DNA of 64,000 nucleotides from Pseudomonas segetis (lineage in GTDB: Bacteria; Pseudomonadota; Gammaproteobacteria; Pseudomonadales; Pseudomonadaceae). The notes beneath the pieces were generated by a model that was not told where the DNA came from, did not search any database, and saw nothing but the letters and a program-made list of their open reading frames with translations. The DNA lies in contig NZ_FZOG01000003.1 of NCBI RefSeq assembly GCF_900188155.1, positions 186,001-250,000 of the forward strand, in the 5' to 3' direction. Each line of letters begins with the position of its first letter. Position 1 is the first letter of the stretch. Both the position numbers and the translations under genes were made by a program. Below are positions 38,546-48,102 of the stretch, piece after piece.

Positions 38546-40573
38546 ATGAGTGAGAACAACCAAGGCCTTTCAGCAAATCCTGGTGAGTGGCCAAAAGCGC
38601 TGTTTTTTGTTGCGCTGCTGTTTTCCATTTTTCAAATCACCACGGCGGCCTTTCACCCCGTGTCGAGCCAGGTGCTGCGTGCTGTTCACGTCGGCTTCCT
38701 GCTGCTTACCGTATTTCTGAGCTTCTCCATCAATGGCAAAGGTCGTCCATGGCAACCTGCTGCCTGGATTCTGGGTCTGGCCGGCATGGGCACGGCGATT
38801 TACCAGTGGGTGTTTGAAGCTGACCTGATCTATCGCTCCGGCGACCTGACGCAAATGGACATGGTGGTCGGCCTGGTCCTGATTGCCCTGGTATTCGAGG
38901 CTGCCCGCCGCGTCATGGGCATTGCCTTGCCGATTATCTGTGCGCTGTTTCTGGCTTATGGCCTGCTGGGCCAGTACTTGCCGGGCGACCTGATGCACCG
39001 CGGCTACGACCTGGATCAACTGGTCAACCAACTGGCGTATGGCACCGAAGGCCTGTACGGCACGCCGACCTATGTCTCGGCGACCTATATTTTCCTGTTC
39101 ATCCTGTTTGGTGCCTTCCTTGAGCAAGCAGGGATGATCAAGCTGTTCACCGATTTCGCCATGGGCCTGTTTGGCCACAAGGTTGGCGGCCCGGCGAAAG
39201 TATCCGTGGTGTCGTCTGCGCTGATGGGCACCATCACCGGCTCGGGTGTGGCCAACGTGGTAACTACGGGCCAGTTCACCATTCCGCTGATGAAGCGTTT
39301 CGGTTACCGCTCGGCATTTGCTGGCGGCGTCGAGGCGACGTCGAGCATGGGCAGCCAGATCATGCCGCCGGTGATGGGTGCGGTTGCATTCATCATGGCC
39401 GAGACCATCAACGTACCTTTCTTTGAGGTGGCCAAAGCCGCGTTGATTCCGGCAATCCTGTATTTCGGCTCGGTGTTCTGGATGGTTCACCTCGAGGCTC
39501 GTCGTGCCAACCTGCATGGTTTGCCGAAAGACCAATGCCCAAACCCCTGGGCTGCGGTTAAAGAGCGTTGGTACTTGCTGATTCCGCTGTTCATCCTGGT
39601 CTACCTGCTGTTCTCCGGACGCACACCGCTGTATTCGGGCATGGTTGGCCTGGCACTGACGGCGATTGTGATTCTCGGTTCGGCGATCATCATGCGGGTG
39701 TCATCAACCGGCATGCGTATCGCTTTCTGGGTGGCGTTGGGCCTGCTTTGCGCCGGCTTCTTCCAGATGGGTATTGCCGTGGTATTTGGCGTTGTCGCAC
39801 TGCTCGTTGCGACGTGCTGGTTTATCAAGGGTGGTCGCGAAACCTTGACCGTGTGCTTGCATGCACTGGTTGAAGGTGCGCGTCATGCAGTGCCGGTGGG
39901 TATTGCCTGTGCATTGGTTGGGGTGATCATTGGTGTGGTTTCCCTGACCGGTGTGGCTTCGACATTCGCCGGCTACATCCTGGCGATCGGTCAGGACAAC
40001 CTGTTCCTGTCGCTGCTGTTGACCATGCTGACCTGCCTGGTGTTGGGCATGGGGATTCCGACCATTCCCAACTACATCATCACCAGCTCGATTGCCGCGC
40101 CTGCACTGCTCGAACTGGGCGTGCCGCTGGTGGTTTCGCACATGTTCGTTTTCTACTTCGGGATCATGGCGGACCTGACGCCACCAGTTGCCTTGGCCTG
40201 CTTTGCCGCTGCGCCAATTGCCAAAGAGAAGGGCCTGAAGATCAGCCTGTGGGCGATCCGCATTGCCATCGCCGGTTTCATTGTGCCGTTTATGGCGGTC
40301 TATGACCCAGCCCTGATGATGCAGAGCGATAACTGGCTGGCGATTATTTATGCTTTGTTCAAAGCGGCTGTGGCCATTGGTTTGTGGGGCGTGGTGTTTA
40401 CCGGCTTCCTCAACTTCAAGCTGTCCTGGTGGGAGCGCCTACTGGGTTTTGCCGCTGGTGCGAGCCTGATCCTGGCGACCCCTGCCAGCGATGAGATTGG
40501 TTTTGCACTGGCCGCAGTCTTCCTTGGCCAACACCTGTGGCGTGCGCGCAACAAGCCGGTGGCTGCGCTTTGA
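38546..40573 (+). CDS. TRAP transporter permease, fused 4TM/12TM
   Basis: Sodium-coupled TRAP permease of 675 residues in which the small (Q) and large (M) subunits are fused, as is normal for TAXI systems. About 16-18 hydrophobic segments are visible. Motifs include GAFLEQAGMIKLFTDFAMGLFG, ALMGTITGSGVANVVTTGQFTIPLMKR-type sequence in the M domain, and GMGIPTIPNYIITSSIAAPALLELG. It follows the receptor gene and precedes the DUF1850 gene, whose start overlaps its stop. Confidence 0.94.
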   Translation: MSENNQGLSANPGEWPKALFFVALLFSIFQITTAAFHPVSSQVLRAVHVGFLLLTVFLSFSINGKGRPWQPAAWILGLAGMGTAIYQWVFEADLIYRSGDLTQMDMVVGLVLIALVFEAARRVMGIALPIICALFLAYGLLGQYLPGDLMHRGYDLDQLVNQLAYGTEGLYGTPTYVSATYIFLFILFGAFLEQAGMIKLFTDFAMGLFGHKVGGPAKVSVVSSALMGTITGSGVANVVTTGQFTIPLMKRFGYRSAFAGGVEATSSMGSQIMPPVMGAVAFIMAETINVPFFEVAKAALIPAILYFGSVFWMVHLEARRANLHGLPKDQCPNPWAAVKERWYLLIPLFILVYLLFSGRTPLYSGMVGLALTAIVILGSAIIMRVSSTGMRIAFWVALGLLCAGFFQMGIAVVFGVVALLVATCWFIKGGRETLTVCLHALVEGARHAVPVGIACALVGVIIGVVSLTGVASTFAGYILAIGQDNLFLSLLLTMLTCLVLGMGIPTIPNYIITSSIAAPALLELGVPLVVSHMFVFYFGIMADLTPPVALACFAAAPIAKEKGLKISLWAIRIAIAGFIVPFMAVYDPALMMQSDNWLAIIYALFKAAVAIGLWGVVFTGFLNFKLSWWERLLGFAAGASLILATPASDEIGFALAAVFLGQHLWRARNKPVAAL

Positions 40574-40986
40574 TTGGTCTGTGCATGGGCCTGGCTGGAG
40601 CGGTGTGGGCGCAGTTGCCTGTCAGCGACTTCACCCTGGCCTGGAAACACACCATCGAGCACATCCGCTGGGAAGAGGATTATCGTGTCACTGCCGAGGG
40701 CCTGGTCCTTGGTGAGGCGCGTGTAAAGGGTACTGGCGCCGGTATGGAAATACCGGATGACGCCGTACTGCGTGAGGGCAGCTGGCACTACCATCGCCAG
40801 CTAGCGCCCCTGCAACCTCTGCGCTTGGGGCGAACCCCCGAGGCTGGGGATTACCAACTGTGTTTCAACCAGCGTTGCCACTCTGCGAGTGAATGGCTCG
40901 GCCCGCCAAAAGCGTCCCAGCCCGCGTTGGAACTTTGGAGTTGTGAGCTCGACTCCCCCGCCTCGAAAGGTGCGGGCAAGGGTTAA
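40570..40986 (+). CDS. DUF1850 protein associated with TAXI-TRAP transporters
   Basis: Exported protein of 138 residues with a short hydrophobic N-terminus (LIGLCMGLAGAVWA) and a DUF1850 core (FTLAWKHTIEHIRWEEDYRV; GTGAGMEIP; YQLCFNQRCHSASEWLG). DUF1850 genes usually follow fused TRAP permeases; their role is unknown. The start is uncertain: TTG 40570 overlaps the permease stop (TTGA) and gives a sensible signal peptide; ATG 40585 and GTG 40537 are alternatives. I prefer 40570 for the coupling. It contains a Cys pair in the core. Confidence 0.75.
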   Translation: MIGLCMGLAGAVWAQLPVSDFTLAWKHTIEHIRWEEDYRVTAEGLVLGEARVKGTGAGMEIPDDAVLREGSWHYHRQLAPLQPLRLGRTPEAGDYQLCFNQRCHSASEWLGPPKASQPALELWSCELDSPASKGAGKG

Positions 40987-41035
40987 TCAGTTAACCTGCT
41001 CCCAGTGCCACAAGCACTGGTTGTATGATGGAGAG

Positions 41036-41070
41036 AACCCCCATTTGGTTTTGCCAGTGGGGGTTTTGTT
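41036..41070 (+). terminator. Terminator of the TAXI-TRAP operon
   Basis: Stem AACCCCCA / TGGGGGTT with extra inner pairing (TTGG/CCA), followed by TTTTGTT, 50 bp after the DUF1850 stop. Confidence 0.7.
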
Positions 41071-41111
41071 CGTCTGCACCCTTATTAATCCAGTCTGTAG
41101 AGAGTTTGATT

Positions 41112-41624
41112 GTGAGTGACCTGACCTACACCACTTATTACCTGCAGATGCTCAGCCCTGGGCAATTGCGTGCCAAGCCATTGCCTGCTGAGTTAAGTGT
41201 CATCGAGTGCCAGCACAAGCAGTTTCAGCTCAACCGTTTTCTCTACCAGTTGGTGGGCGAACCCTGGTTGTGGACAGATAAACTGGTCTGGACCGATGAG
41301 CAATGGCAGGCATTGATCAACAGCGATCAGCACCGCACCTGGGTGGCATACTCCAAAGGTGCAATCGCCGGTTACTACGAGCTGCAAATGAGTGCCGAAG
41401 GTGATGTGGAAATCCTGTATTTTGGTTTGGCTCAGGACTTTTTCGGCCAAGGTTTTGGTGGCCCCTTGCTCAGCCACGCATTAGCGTCTGCCTGGTCCTG
41501 GCCAGGTGTTAAGCGGGTGTGGGTGCATACCTGTACCCTCGATCACCCCAGTGCGCTGAGCAACTATAAAGCGCGTGGGCTTGAGGTTTATCGAGAGCAG
41601 GTTACAACTGAGTCGGCTAATTGA
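41112..41624 (+). CDS. GNAT-family N-acetyltransferase
   Basis: Acetyl-CoA-dependent acetyltransferase of 170 residues. The core GAIAGYYELQMSAEGDVEILYFGLAQDFFGQGFGG contains the QxxGxG/A-type pyrophosphate-binding loop (GQGFGGPLL), followed by VWVHTCTLDHPSALSNYKARGLEVYRE, the usual final beta-alpha-beta. Its substrate is unknown. I chose GTG 41112 (VSDLTYTTYYLQML); the frame is open further upstream but that part overlaps a terminator. Confidence 0.85.
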   Translation: MSDLTYTTYYLQMLSPGQLRAKPLPAELSVIECQHKQFQLNRFLYQLVGEPWLWTDKLVWTDEQWQALINSDQHRTWVAYSKGAIAGYYELQMSAEGDVEILYFGLAQDFFGQGFGGPLLSHALASAWSWPGVKRVWVHTCTLDHPSALSNYKARGLEVYREQVTTESAN

Positions 41625-41677
41625 TCGACTCCGGCTAGACTGGTTGAATCACTATCGACTGATTTCTGGAGCAGACT

Positions 41678-42211
41678 ATGTGCATGCGATTGATCAAAAC
41701 CCTGGTACTTGGCCTTGGCGTCGCCCCGATGCTGGCCAGTGCTGCACCTATTTTGCCGGGTCTGTGGGAAATCAGTACCAGCAACATGGCGGTTGATGGC
41801 CAACAGATGCCCGCGATGGACGTGATGATCGAAAAACTCAAAACCCTGCCGTCCGAGCAACGCCAGATGATGGAGCAAATGCTGGCCAAACAAGGCGTGC
41901 AACTGGGCGATAGCGGTGTCCAGGTCTGCCTGAGCGAGGCATTGGTCAACTCTGATGAGTTGCCGCTGCAAGAGCAGTCGGGCTGTAAGCAGACAGTTAC
42001 CGATCGCTCCGACAAGCTCTGGGCGTTCACCTTTGACTGCCCGCAGGCTAAAGGGCAGGGAGAGACGCGCTTCATCAACGACAAGCAATTTACCAGCACG
42101 GTCACCAGCACCTTTAACCATCAGGGCAAGCAACAGCACGGCACCATGCAAACCAATGCACGTTGGGTCGGTGCTGATTGCGGTGGTCTGAAACCACAGC
42201 AAGCCAACTAG
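41678..42211 (+). CDS. DUF3617 secreted protein
   Basis: Predicted periplasmic protein of 177 residues. It has a signal peptide (LIKTLVLGLGVAPMLASAA), then PGLWEISTSNMAVDGQQMPAMDVMIEKL, typical of DUF3617. Four cysteines in the mature protein (CLSEA, GCKQT, FDCPQ, ADCGG) suggest two disulfides. The function is unknown. GGAGC lies upstream of ATG. It stands alone with its own terminator. Confidence 0.85.
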   Translation: MCMRLIKTLVLGLGVAPMLASAAPILPGLWEISTSNMAVDGQQMPAMDVMIEKLKTLPSEQRQMMEQMLAKQGVQLGDSGVQVCLSEALVNSDELPLQEQSGCKQTVTDRSDKLWAFTFDCPQAKGQGETRFINDKQFTSTVTSTFNHQGKQQHGTMQTNARWVGADCGGLKPQQAN

Positions 42212-42234
42212 GTCACTTCAAGTTGTAGTATTCA

Positions 42235-42259
42235 GGCTCGCCTCTGGCGGGCCTTTTAT
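42235..42259 (+). terminator. Terminator after the DUF3617 gene
   Basis: Eight-bp stem GGCTCGCC / GGCGGGCC (one wobble) with a TCT loop, then TTTTATTT. Confidence 0.7.
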
Positions 42260-42335
42260 TTAGTGAAGCGCCAACAACGACTGTAGAGGCTTCAGTGCTC
42301 GCCGAATTAATTCATTTTTGTCGATAAAGCAGTCC

Positions 42336-43895
42336 ATGAGCCCAAACCCAAGACGCCGAGTAAGCCTTATGAGTCTTTCCCTCTGTGCTTCACTGCTCGC
42401 CGGTTGTGGCGCCTTGCCCTCGCTTGAGGGGCGAAGCCTGTCCAGTGCATTGCCCCTTGGCGAAGCGAAAGAGACGCGCTTGGGCAGGGCGATAACGCCG
42501 TTGACGCAGTCAAATCCGGGCATATCCGGGATTTACCCACTGGCCAGCCCGAGAGATGCCTTTGCCGCACGGGCGCTGCTCGCCCAGGCGGCGCAACAGA
42601 CCCTGGATGTGCAATATTATATTTGGCGTGGCGACACCACCGGCACCTTGCTTTTGCAGGCCCTGCTGGAGGCTGCTGACCGTGGTGTCAGGGTGCGCTT
42701 GCTGCTTGATGACAACGGCACATCGGGCATCGACCCACAGATTGCTGCGCTAGACAGCCACCCCAAGGTTGAAGTACGCCTGTTCAATCCGTTCCCTTCG
42801 CGTAGCGCTAAGTGGCTGGGGTTTCTGACCGACTTCTCCCGCGCCAATCGCCGGATGCACAACAAGTCGTTCACCGCCGACAACATGGCCAGTATTGTTG
42901 GCGGGCGGAACATCGGTGATGAATACTTTGCTGCCACGGATGGCGTGCTGTTTGCCGACCTGGATGTGCTTTCAGTGGGGCCTGTGGTCAGGCAGGTCTC
43001 CGATGATTTCGATCGTTACTGGGGCAGCGGTTCGGCCTACCCGGTTAATCGCTTGATGCCTGCTGCCAGCGTCTCTGAACGCGCAGAGGTTGCGGCGACG
43101 GCGAACAGGCTAAGGCAAAGCCCCAAGGCGACTGAATATGTCGCAGCGCTCAAGAAATTGCAGTTTATCAATCAGTTGCTCCATGGGCAGCTCGAGTTGA
43201 TTTGGGCCAATACCCGGATGGTCAGTGATGATCCGGCAAAAGGCCTGGGCAAGGTCGCGCCCGAACAGCTTTTGACCTATCAGGTCGGGGCAATCATTGC
43301 TCGCCCGAACAGCCATGTTGAATTGGTATCGCCGTACTTCGTGCCGACGCCCGCCGGGGTTGAGGCATTTAGCGAAATGAGCAGGCGCGGGGTCAAGGTA
43401 CGCATCCTGACCAATGCACTTGAGTCCACAGATGTCGTCGCCGTGCATGCAGGCTATGCCAAGGCACGCAAGGACCTGCTCCAGGCAGGTATTGAGCTGT
43501 ACGAAATGCGCCGCCAGTCCGCTGTAAGCGATAAGGCGGACAAACACAAAGTATTCGGCAGCAGTGGCTCCAGCCTGCATGCCAAGACCTTTGCCGTGGA
43601 TGGTCAGCGCGTATTTGTCGGTTCGTTCAACTTTGATCCGCGCTCGGCCAAGCTCAATACCGAGCTGGGGTTTGTAATCGACAGCCCATTGCTGGCGAAG
43701 AGGATTGAGTTGGCGTTCGATCAGGACCTGCCACTGAGTGCTTATCGGGTCATGCTGGCTGAAAACGGCGATCTGAAGTGGGTCGAGCAAAGTGCTTCCG
43801 GGCACATCAGCTACGACACTGAGCCGGGAAGCAGCATCTGGGTGCGCATGGCCGTTGGCTTTTTGTCGTTATTACCGATCGACTGGATGCTTTGA
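42336..43895 (+). CDS. Phospholipase D-family lipoprotein, cardiolipin synthase C-like
   Basis: Membrane-associated PLD-superfamily enzyme of 519 residues that probably makes cardiolipin or a related lipid from phosphatidyl donors. A lipoprotein signal with lipobox LLAGC puts the lipidated Cys at residue 24. Two complete HKD motifs are present: HNKSFTAD near residue 175 and HAKTFAVD near 415, each followed by G-rich sequence (GGRNIGDEY, GSFNFDPRS). This is the ClsC layout. I chose ATG 42336 over TTG 42318. It runs tail to tail with the ClsA-like gene, 9 bp apart. Confidence 0.87.
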   Translation: MSPNPRRRVSLMSLSLCASLLAGCGALPSLEGRSLSSALPLGEAKETRLGRAITPLTQSNPGISGIYPLASPRDAFAARALLAQAAQQTLDVQYYIWRGDTTGTLLLQALLEAADRGVRVRLLLDDNGTSGIDPQIAALDSHPKVEVRLFNPFPSRSAKWLGFLTDFSRANRRMHNKSFTADNMASIVGGRNIGDEYFAATDGVLFADLDVLSVGPVVRQVSDDFDRYWGSGSAYPVNRLMPAASVSERAEVAATANRLRQSPKATEYVAALKKLQFINQLLHGQLELIWANTRMVSDDPAKGLGKVAPEQLLTYQVGAIIARPNSHVELVSPYFVPTPAGVEAFSEMSRRGVKVRILTNALESTDVVAVHAGYAKARKDLLQAGIELYEMRRQSAVSDKADKHKVFGSSGSSLHAKTFAVDGQRVFVGSFNFDPRSAKLNTELGFVIDSPLLAKRIELAFDQDLPLSAYRVMLAENGDLKWVEQSASGHISYDTEPGSSIWVRMAVGFLSLLPIDWML

Positions 43896-43904
43896 GTTCG
43901 AGTG

Positions 43905-45350
43905 CTACAGGATCGGTGACAGCAGGCGTGCGATACGCATGCCGAGTTTCCGCAGCCGATGCACGCGCCTGCGGTCTGCGTTGTGTATCTCGATGCTCTG
44001 GCTGAAGTCTTCGAGCAGCATTTTCTCGACTTCTGCTGCAAAGGCTTTATCGATTGTCAGCAGGGTGATTTCAAAATTCAGGCGGAACGAGCGGTTATCT
44101 AGGTTGGCACTGCCCACTGCGCTGGCAAAATCGTCAATCAGCATGACTTTTTGATGAATAAACCCGGGCTGATAGCGAAACACCCGGACGCCAGCGCGAA
44201 CCGCGTCGAAGGCATAGAGGTTGCTGGCGGCGAACACGGTGCGATGATCCGGTCGCGAGGGAATCAGGATGCGTACATCAACGCCGCGAATAACGGCCAG
44301 GCGCAGCGCAGCAACCAGTGATTCGTCCGGCACAAAGTAGGGCGAGGTGATCCAGATGCGTTCATTCGCCGCTTGCACCGCCTCGACAAACATCAGCGAG
44401 CAGGTTTCTTGGGCGTCAGCCGGGCCGCTGGTAATCAGCTTGCACGTCACGCCGTCACTGCTGAATACGTCGGCAAGCAGCAATCGTGGCAATTGCCGGG
44501 TTGACCAGAACCAGTCCTCGGCAAAGGACTCCTGCAGGCAGGCGACTACCGGTCCGCTGATCTCAATATGGGTATCGCGCCAGGGCGAAAGCGGTGGTCG
44601 TTTGCCAAGGTATTCGTCGCCGACATTGTGCCCGCCAATAAAGCCATGCTCGCCATCGATCACTACAATCTTGCGGTGATTGCGAAAGTTGAGCTGGAAG
44701 CGGTTGAGAATGCCGCCACCGGTTGGGAATGCATGCATCTGCACGCCGCCGTCGCGCAAACTTTCGACGTAGCGGCGTGGCAAGCTATGGCTGCCGATAC
44801 CGTCGTACAAAAAGTAAACACTGACGCCTGCGGCAGCGCGCTCAAGCAATATATCGCGCAGGCGTCGGCCAAGATCATCGTCTTTGACGATAAAGAACTG
44901 GATCAAGATAACCTGCTTGGCCGAGGCCAAAGCCTTGAAGATCGCTGCAAAAGTTGCTTCGCCATTGATCAGAAGCGCAACGTGGTTATTGGCCAGGCAT
45001 GGCATATCACCCAGTCGGGGCAAGGCTCTGAGCTGCTGATAAACCGGTAGTTCACTGGCTGAAACAGCCTCCTCGACCCAGGGCCTCCAGTTCAGCTTGG
45101 ACATGGCCGCGTGCATCTCTGCATCGGCTTCGCGCCTGGCCTCTACATAGGCATCGAAACCGCTGCGACCAAAAATCAGGTAGGGAAGCAGGGTCAAATA
45201 AGGCATGAAAAACAATGAGATGGCCCATGCAAGCGCGCCTTGGGATGTCCTTACCGTGAATATCGCATGCAACGCCGCGATCAAGCCGCAAACATGGACA
45301 GCGGCGAGTATATAGGTGGCGAATGCCGGGATAACGATGTCCATGTCCAT
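43905..45350 (-). CDS. clsA: Cardiolipin synthase A
   Basis: Condenses two phosphatidylglycerol molecules to cardiolipin and glycerol in the inner membrane. It has 481 residues. Two N-terminal TM helices ([42 protein letters not shown]) are followed by two PLD domains with HKD motifs NHRKIVVID and IHQKVMLID, and [15 protein letters not shown] after the second. Length and domain order match ClsA. It begins [10 protein letters not shown] after AGGAATAAAT. It converges on the ClsC-like gene. Confidence 0.93.
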   Translation of the reverse strand: MDMDIVIPAFATYILAAVHVCGLIAALHAIFTVRTSQGALAWAISLFFMPYLTLLPYLIFGRSGFDAYVEARREADAEMHAAMSKLNWRPWVEEAVSASELPVYQQLRALPRLGDMPCLANNHVALLINGEATFAAIFKALASAKQVILIQFFIVKDDDLGRRLRDILLERAAAGVSVYFLYDGIGSHSLPRRYVESLRDGGVQMHAFPTGGGILNRFQLNFRNHRKIVVIDGEHGFIGGHNVGDEYLGKRPPLSPWRDTHIEISGPVVACLQESFAEDWFWSTRQLPRLLLADVFSSDGVTCKLITSGPADAQETCSLMFVEAVQAANERIWITSPYFVPDESLVAALRLAVIRGVDVRILIPSRPDHRTVFAASNLYAFDAVRAGVRVFRYQPGFIHQKVMLIDDFASAVGSANLDNRSFRLNFEITLLTIDKAFAAEVEKMLLEDFSQSIEIHNADRRRVHRLRKLGMRIARLLSPIL

Positions 45351-45648
45351 ATTTATTCCTGTCTAAATACCCCGGCATTGAAAAAGCACGACTAGAGTAG
45401 TTATGGAGGCTACCTAGCTTATTGCGTGGTTAACGTTAGCGCCTTTGTACGGCTGGCGTCAGCAGGAAACGCCCAGACCTGTTACCCTTTTGGCTGTTCC
45501 GGGCCGTCAAATGCCTTTGAGAGTATTGACTCGAGCAAGTTCGAGACTTGTTTTTGCATGAAGTTACAGGCGGAGTGTTATACCGGGAAAGAGGGCGTTG
45601 GCGCCTTATGAATAGTCAGCGAAATGCAATAAAAAGGAGTATTTCAAT

Positions 45649-47313
45649 ATGGGGAAAGACCCTTCGCATGACACCAATCCGCAGGAGGAGCGTTTAGACA
45701 GCATTCCTGCTCCTTCCGGTAAGTCCACGCTAATCGATACCGATTATGTGATTGGCCAAGACAATATCACCGGCAAATATTTTTTCTCACTGGATATCCA
45801 CGGTAAGGTTTTCAGTATCTCTGCCCTTGCCGTAGTGCTGTTCGTGGTTATCACCCTGGCCCTGCAAGATCAGGTCGCCCCGCTGTTCAGCGCGCTGCGC
45901 GACTGGCTGACACATAACCTGGCGTGGTTCTTCCTCAGCGCCGCCAATATCTTCGTGGTGCTTTGCCTGGTGTTGATTGTCTCGCCTCTGGGCAAGGTGC
46001 GCCTGGGTGGGATGGATGCCAAGCCGGACTACACCTACATCGGCTGGTTTTCCATGCTGTTTGCTGCGGGCATGGGCATCGGCTTGATGTTCTATGGTGT
46101 TGCCGAACCCATGACGCACTTTGATACGTCCATGGCTGGCGTTACCGTCGGTGCTGATGGTGTGCGCACAGACTGGGCCCCGTTGGGCGGCGCAGTAGGT
46201 GATGCACAAGCGGCTGCGAAACTGGGCATGGCGGCAACAATCTTCCACTGGGGCCTGCACCCGTGGGCGATCTACGCGATTGTGGCTCTGGCGCTCGCGT
46301 TGTTCTCGTTCAACAAGGGCTTGCCGCTGAGCATCCGCTCGATCTTCTACCCGCTGCTGGGTGAGCGCGTGTGGGGCTGGCCGGGTCACCTGGTTGATAT
46401 TCTCGCGGTATTTGCCACCTTGTTTGGCTTGGCTACATCGCTGGGTGTGGGTGCCGAGCAGGCGCTGGCGGGGCTTAACCATCTGTTCGGAATGCCGCTT
46501 ACCGACACCAGCAAAGTGTTGTTGATCGTCGGCATTACCGGTATTGCCCTGCTGTCTGTGTTGGCGGGTCTGGATAAAGGCGTCAAGGTCCTGTCCGAGA
46601 TCAACATGGGCCTGGCGCTGCTGCTGCTTGGCTTTATCATTGTGGTCGGGCCGACGCTGGCGATCTTCACCGGCTTCTTCAGCAACCTGGCGGCATACGC
46701 CACCTACCTGCCAGAGCTGTCGAACCCCTTTGGCCGTGCGGATGCCAACTTCACCCAGGGGTGGACTGCGTTCTACTGGGCGTGGTGGATTAGCTGGTCG
46801 CCATTCGTGGGTATGTTTATCGCCCGTGTGAGCCGTGGCCGTACGGTGCGCGAGTTCCTGATCTCGGTACTGTTGGTGCCGTCGCTGGTATCGGTTTTGT
46901 GGATGACTGCATTTGGCGGCACTGCAATCGGCCAGTTTGTGACCGAGGGCTTTGCCGGGGTCAAGGATGCTGCCCTTGAGCTTAAGCTGTTTGCCATGCT
47001 GGCTCATTTGCCGTTGTCTGAGATCACCTCGTTCATCGGTATCGTCCTGGTCATCGTGTTCTTCGTGACGTCCTCTGACTCAGGTTCGTTGGTGATCGAT
47101 ACCATCACCGCTGGCGGCAAGGTCAATGCTCCGGTTCCTCAGCGCGTATTCTGGGTGATTACCGAGGGCGTGGTGGCGATTGCCCTGTTACTTGGCGGAG
47201 GCTTGGGTGCATTGCAGGCCATGGCGGTGTCCACAGGATTGCCGTTCACCGTTGTGTTGTTGGTGGGCTGTATTGCCATTGTCAAAGGCTTGATGGCTGA
47301 ACCGCGGCGCTAA
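45649..47313 (+). CDS. BCCT-family betaine/choline/carnitine transporter
   Basis: Secondary transporter of 554 residues with about 12 TM segments. GMGIGLMFYGVAEPMTHF and the WAWWISWSPFVGMFIARVSRGRTVREF signature in TM8-9 identify the family and carry the aromatic residues of the quaternary-amine site. The N-terminus is longer than usual and polar (GKDPSHDTNPQEERLDSIPAPSG). The substrate among glycine betaine, choline and carnitine cannot be told from sequence alone. A 298-bp gap precedes it and a terminator follows 18 bp past the stop. Confidence 0.9.
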   Translation: MGKDPSHDTNPQEERLDSIPAPSGKSTLIDTDYVIGQDNITGKYFFSLDIHGKVFSISALAVVLFVVITLALQDQVAPLFSALRDWLTHNLAWFFLSAANIFVVLCLVLIVSPLGKVRLGGMDAKPDYTYIGWFSMLFAAGMGIGLMFYGVAEPMTHFDTSMAGVTVGADGVRTDWAPLGGAVGDAQAAAKLGMAATIFHWGLHPWAIYAIVALALALFSFNKGLPLSIRSIFYPLLGERVWGWPGHLVDILAVFATLFGLATSLGVGAEQALAGLNHLFGMPLTDTSKVLLIVGITGIALLSVLAGLDKGVKVLSEINMGLALLLLGFIIVVGPTLAIFTGFFSNLAAYATYLPELSNPFGRADANFTQGWTAFYWAWWISWSPFVGMFIARVSRGRTVREFLISVLLVPSLVSVLWMTAFGGTAIGQFVTEGFAGVKDAALELKLFAMLAHLPLSEITSFIGIVLVIVFFVTSSDSGSLVIDTITAGGKVNAPVPQRVFWVITEGVVAIALLLGGGLGALQAMAVSTGLPFTVVLLVGCIAIVKGLMAEPRR

Positions 47314-47331
47314 GGTGCTCAGGCTTCAAGC

Positions 47332-47362
47332 AAAGGCGCCCCGGTAACGGTGGCGCCTTTTT
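47332..47362. terminator. Bidirectional terminator between BCCT and exonuclease genes
   Basis: AAAGGCGCC pairs with GGCGCCTTT, followed by T-run on the plus strand and by TTTGC on the minus strand. It sits between two convergent genes. Confidence 0.75.
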
Positions 47363-47379
47363 AATGGAACCAGTCCGGT

Positions 47380-48102
47380 TTAGTTCCACAGGTCACCAAT
47401 GACCGTTTCCGGCGAGTAGTGTGTCGCGATCTGCGCCTGCAACAGCTCTGCTGTGGCCAGTGCGTCGGTCAGGGCATGATGCGCCTGGTAGAGGGGCAAG
47501 TTGTAGCGCAGGCGGCTGTCGGCAAGGCGAATCGAGGTGGGCTGCCTTCCGCGCAAACGATCCCACCAGCTGGGCTTGCGCTGACTACCATGAATCCTGG
47601 CCTCAAGCTCCATGGTGTCAATGACTGGAAAGTGCAAGCGTTCGCCAACGGCTTGTTGCAGCGCGTGATCAAGGAATGACCGCTCGATATTGCGGTAGTG
47701 CACGACCATCACGCAGCCTGTCATGGCCTCCAGCAATTCCCCCAGGACCTGTTCAACACGCGGTGCATAGCGGATGTCCGAATGGGTAATGTGGTGAAAG
47801 GTGATCGATTCACTGCTCAGTTCAGACTTTGGCTTTACCACCCAGTAGCGGGCCTGGCTGCAGTGAATGCGCTGGAGGTTGAATGGAATCAGGCCGAGGC
47901 TGACGATGCAGTGATTTTGCGCATCTAACCCTGTGGTCTCGACATCCAGCGCAAGCAATGGCACCTGGTCGAGCGGGGTATCGGCGCTGACCATGGGGGC
48001 TCGATAAAATCGTGCCAGGCGTTGATCGCGAGCGTGTTCAGCCAGTATTTGATACTGCTCTTGCCACTGCACGGTGAGCGGGCGCGGTACGAACACGCTC
48101 AT
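47380..48102 (-). CDS. DEDDh 3'-5' exonuclease (DnaQ-like)
   Basis: Exonuclease-domain protein of 240 residues. Exo I LLALDVETTGLDAQNH, the Exo II region VVHYRNIERSFLDHAL and Exo IIIepsilon YQAHHALTDALATAELL give the catalytic D-E-D-H-D set. It resembles the epsilon proofreading subunit fold but is separate from dnaQ. Its ATG overlaps the stop of the upstream DUF294 gene by 4 bp (ATGA), so the two are coupled. This pair is common in Pseudomonas; the substrate is unknown. Confidence 0.88.
   Translation of the reverse strand: MSVFVPRPLTVQWQEQYQILAEHARDQRLARFYRAPMVSADTPLDQVPLLALDVETTGLDAQNHCIVSLGLIPFNLQRIHCSQARYWVVKPKSELSSESITFHHITHSDIRYAPRVEQVLGELLEAMTGCVMVVHYRNIERSFLDHALQQAVGERLHFPVIDTMELEARIHGSQRKPSWWDRLRGRQPTSIRLADSRLRYNLPLYQAHHALTDALATAELLQAQIATHYSPETVIGDLWN

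Noticed and set aside
45426..45611. 61-codon open frame between clsA and the BCCT gene
   Set aside because: No Shine-Dalgarno, odd composition and no family resemblance. I treat the 298 bp as a promoter region.
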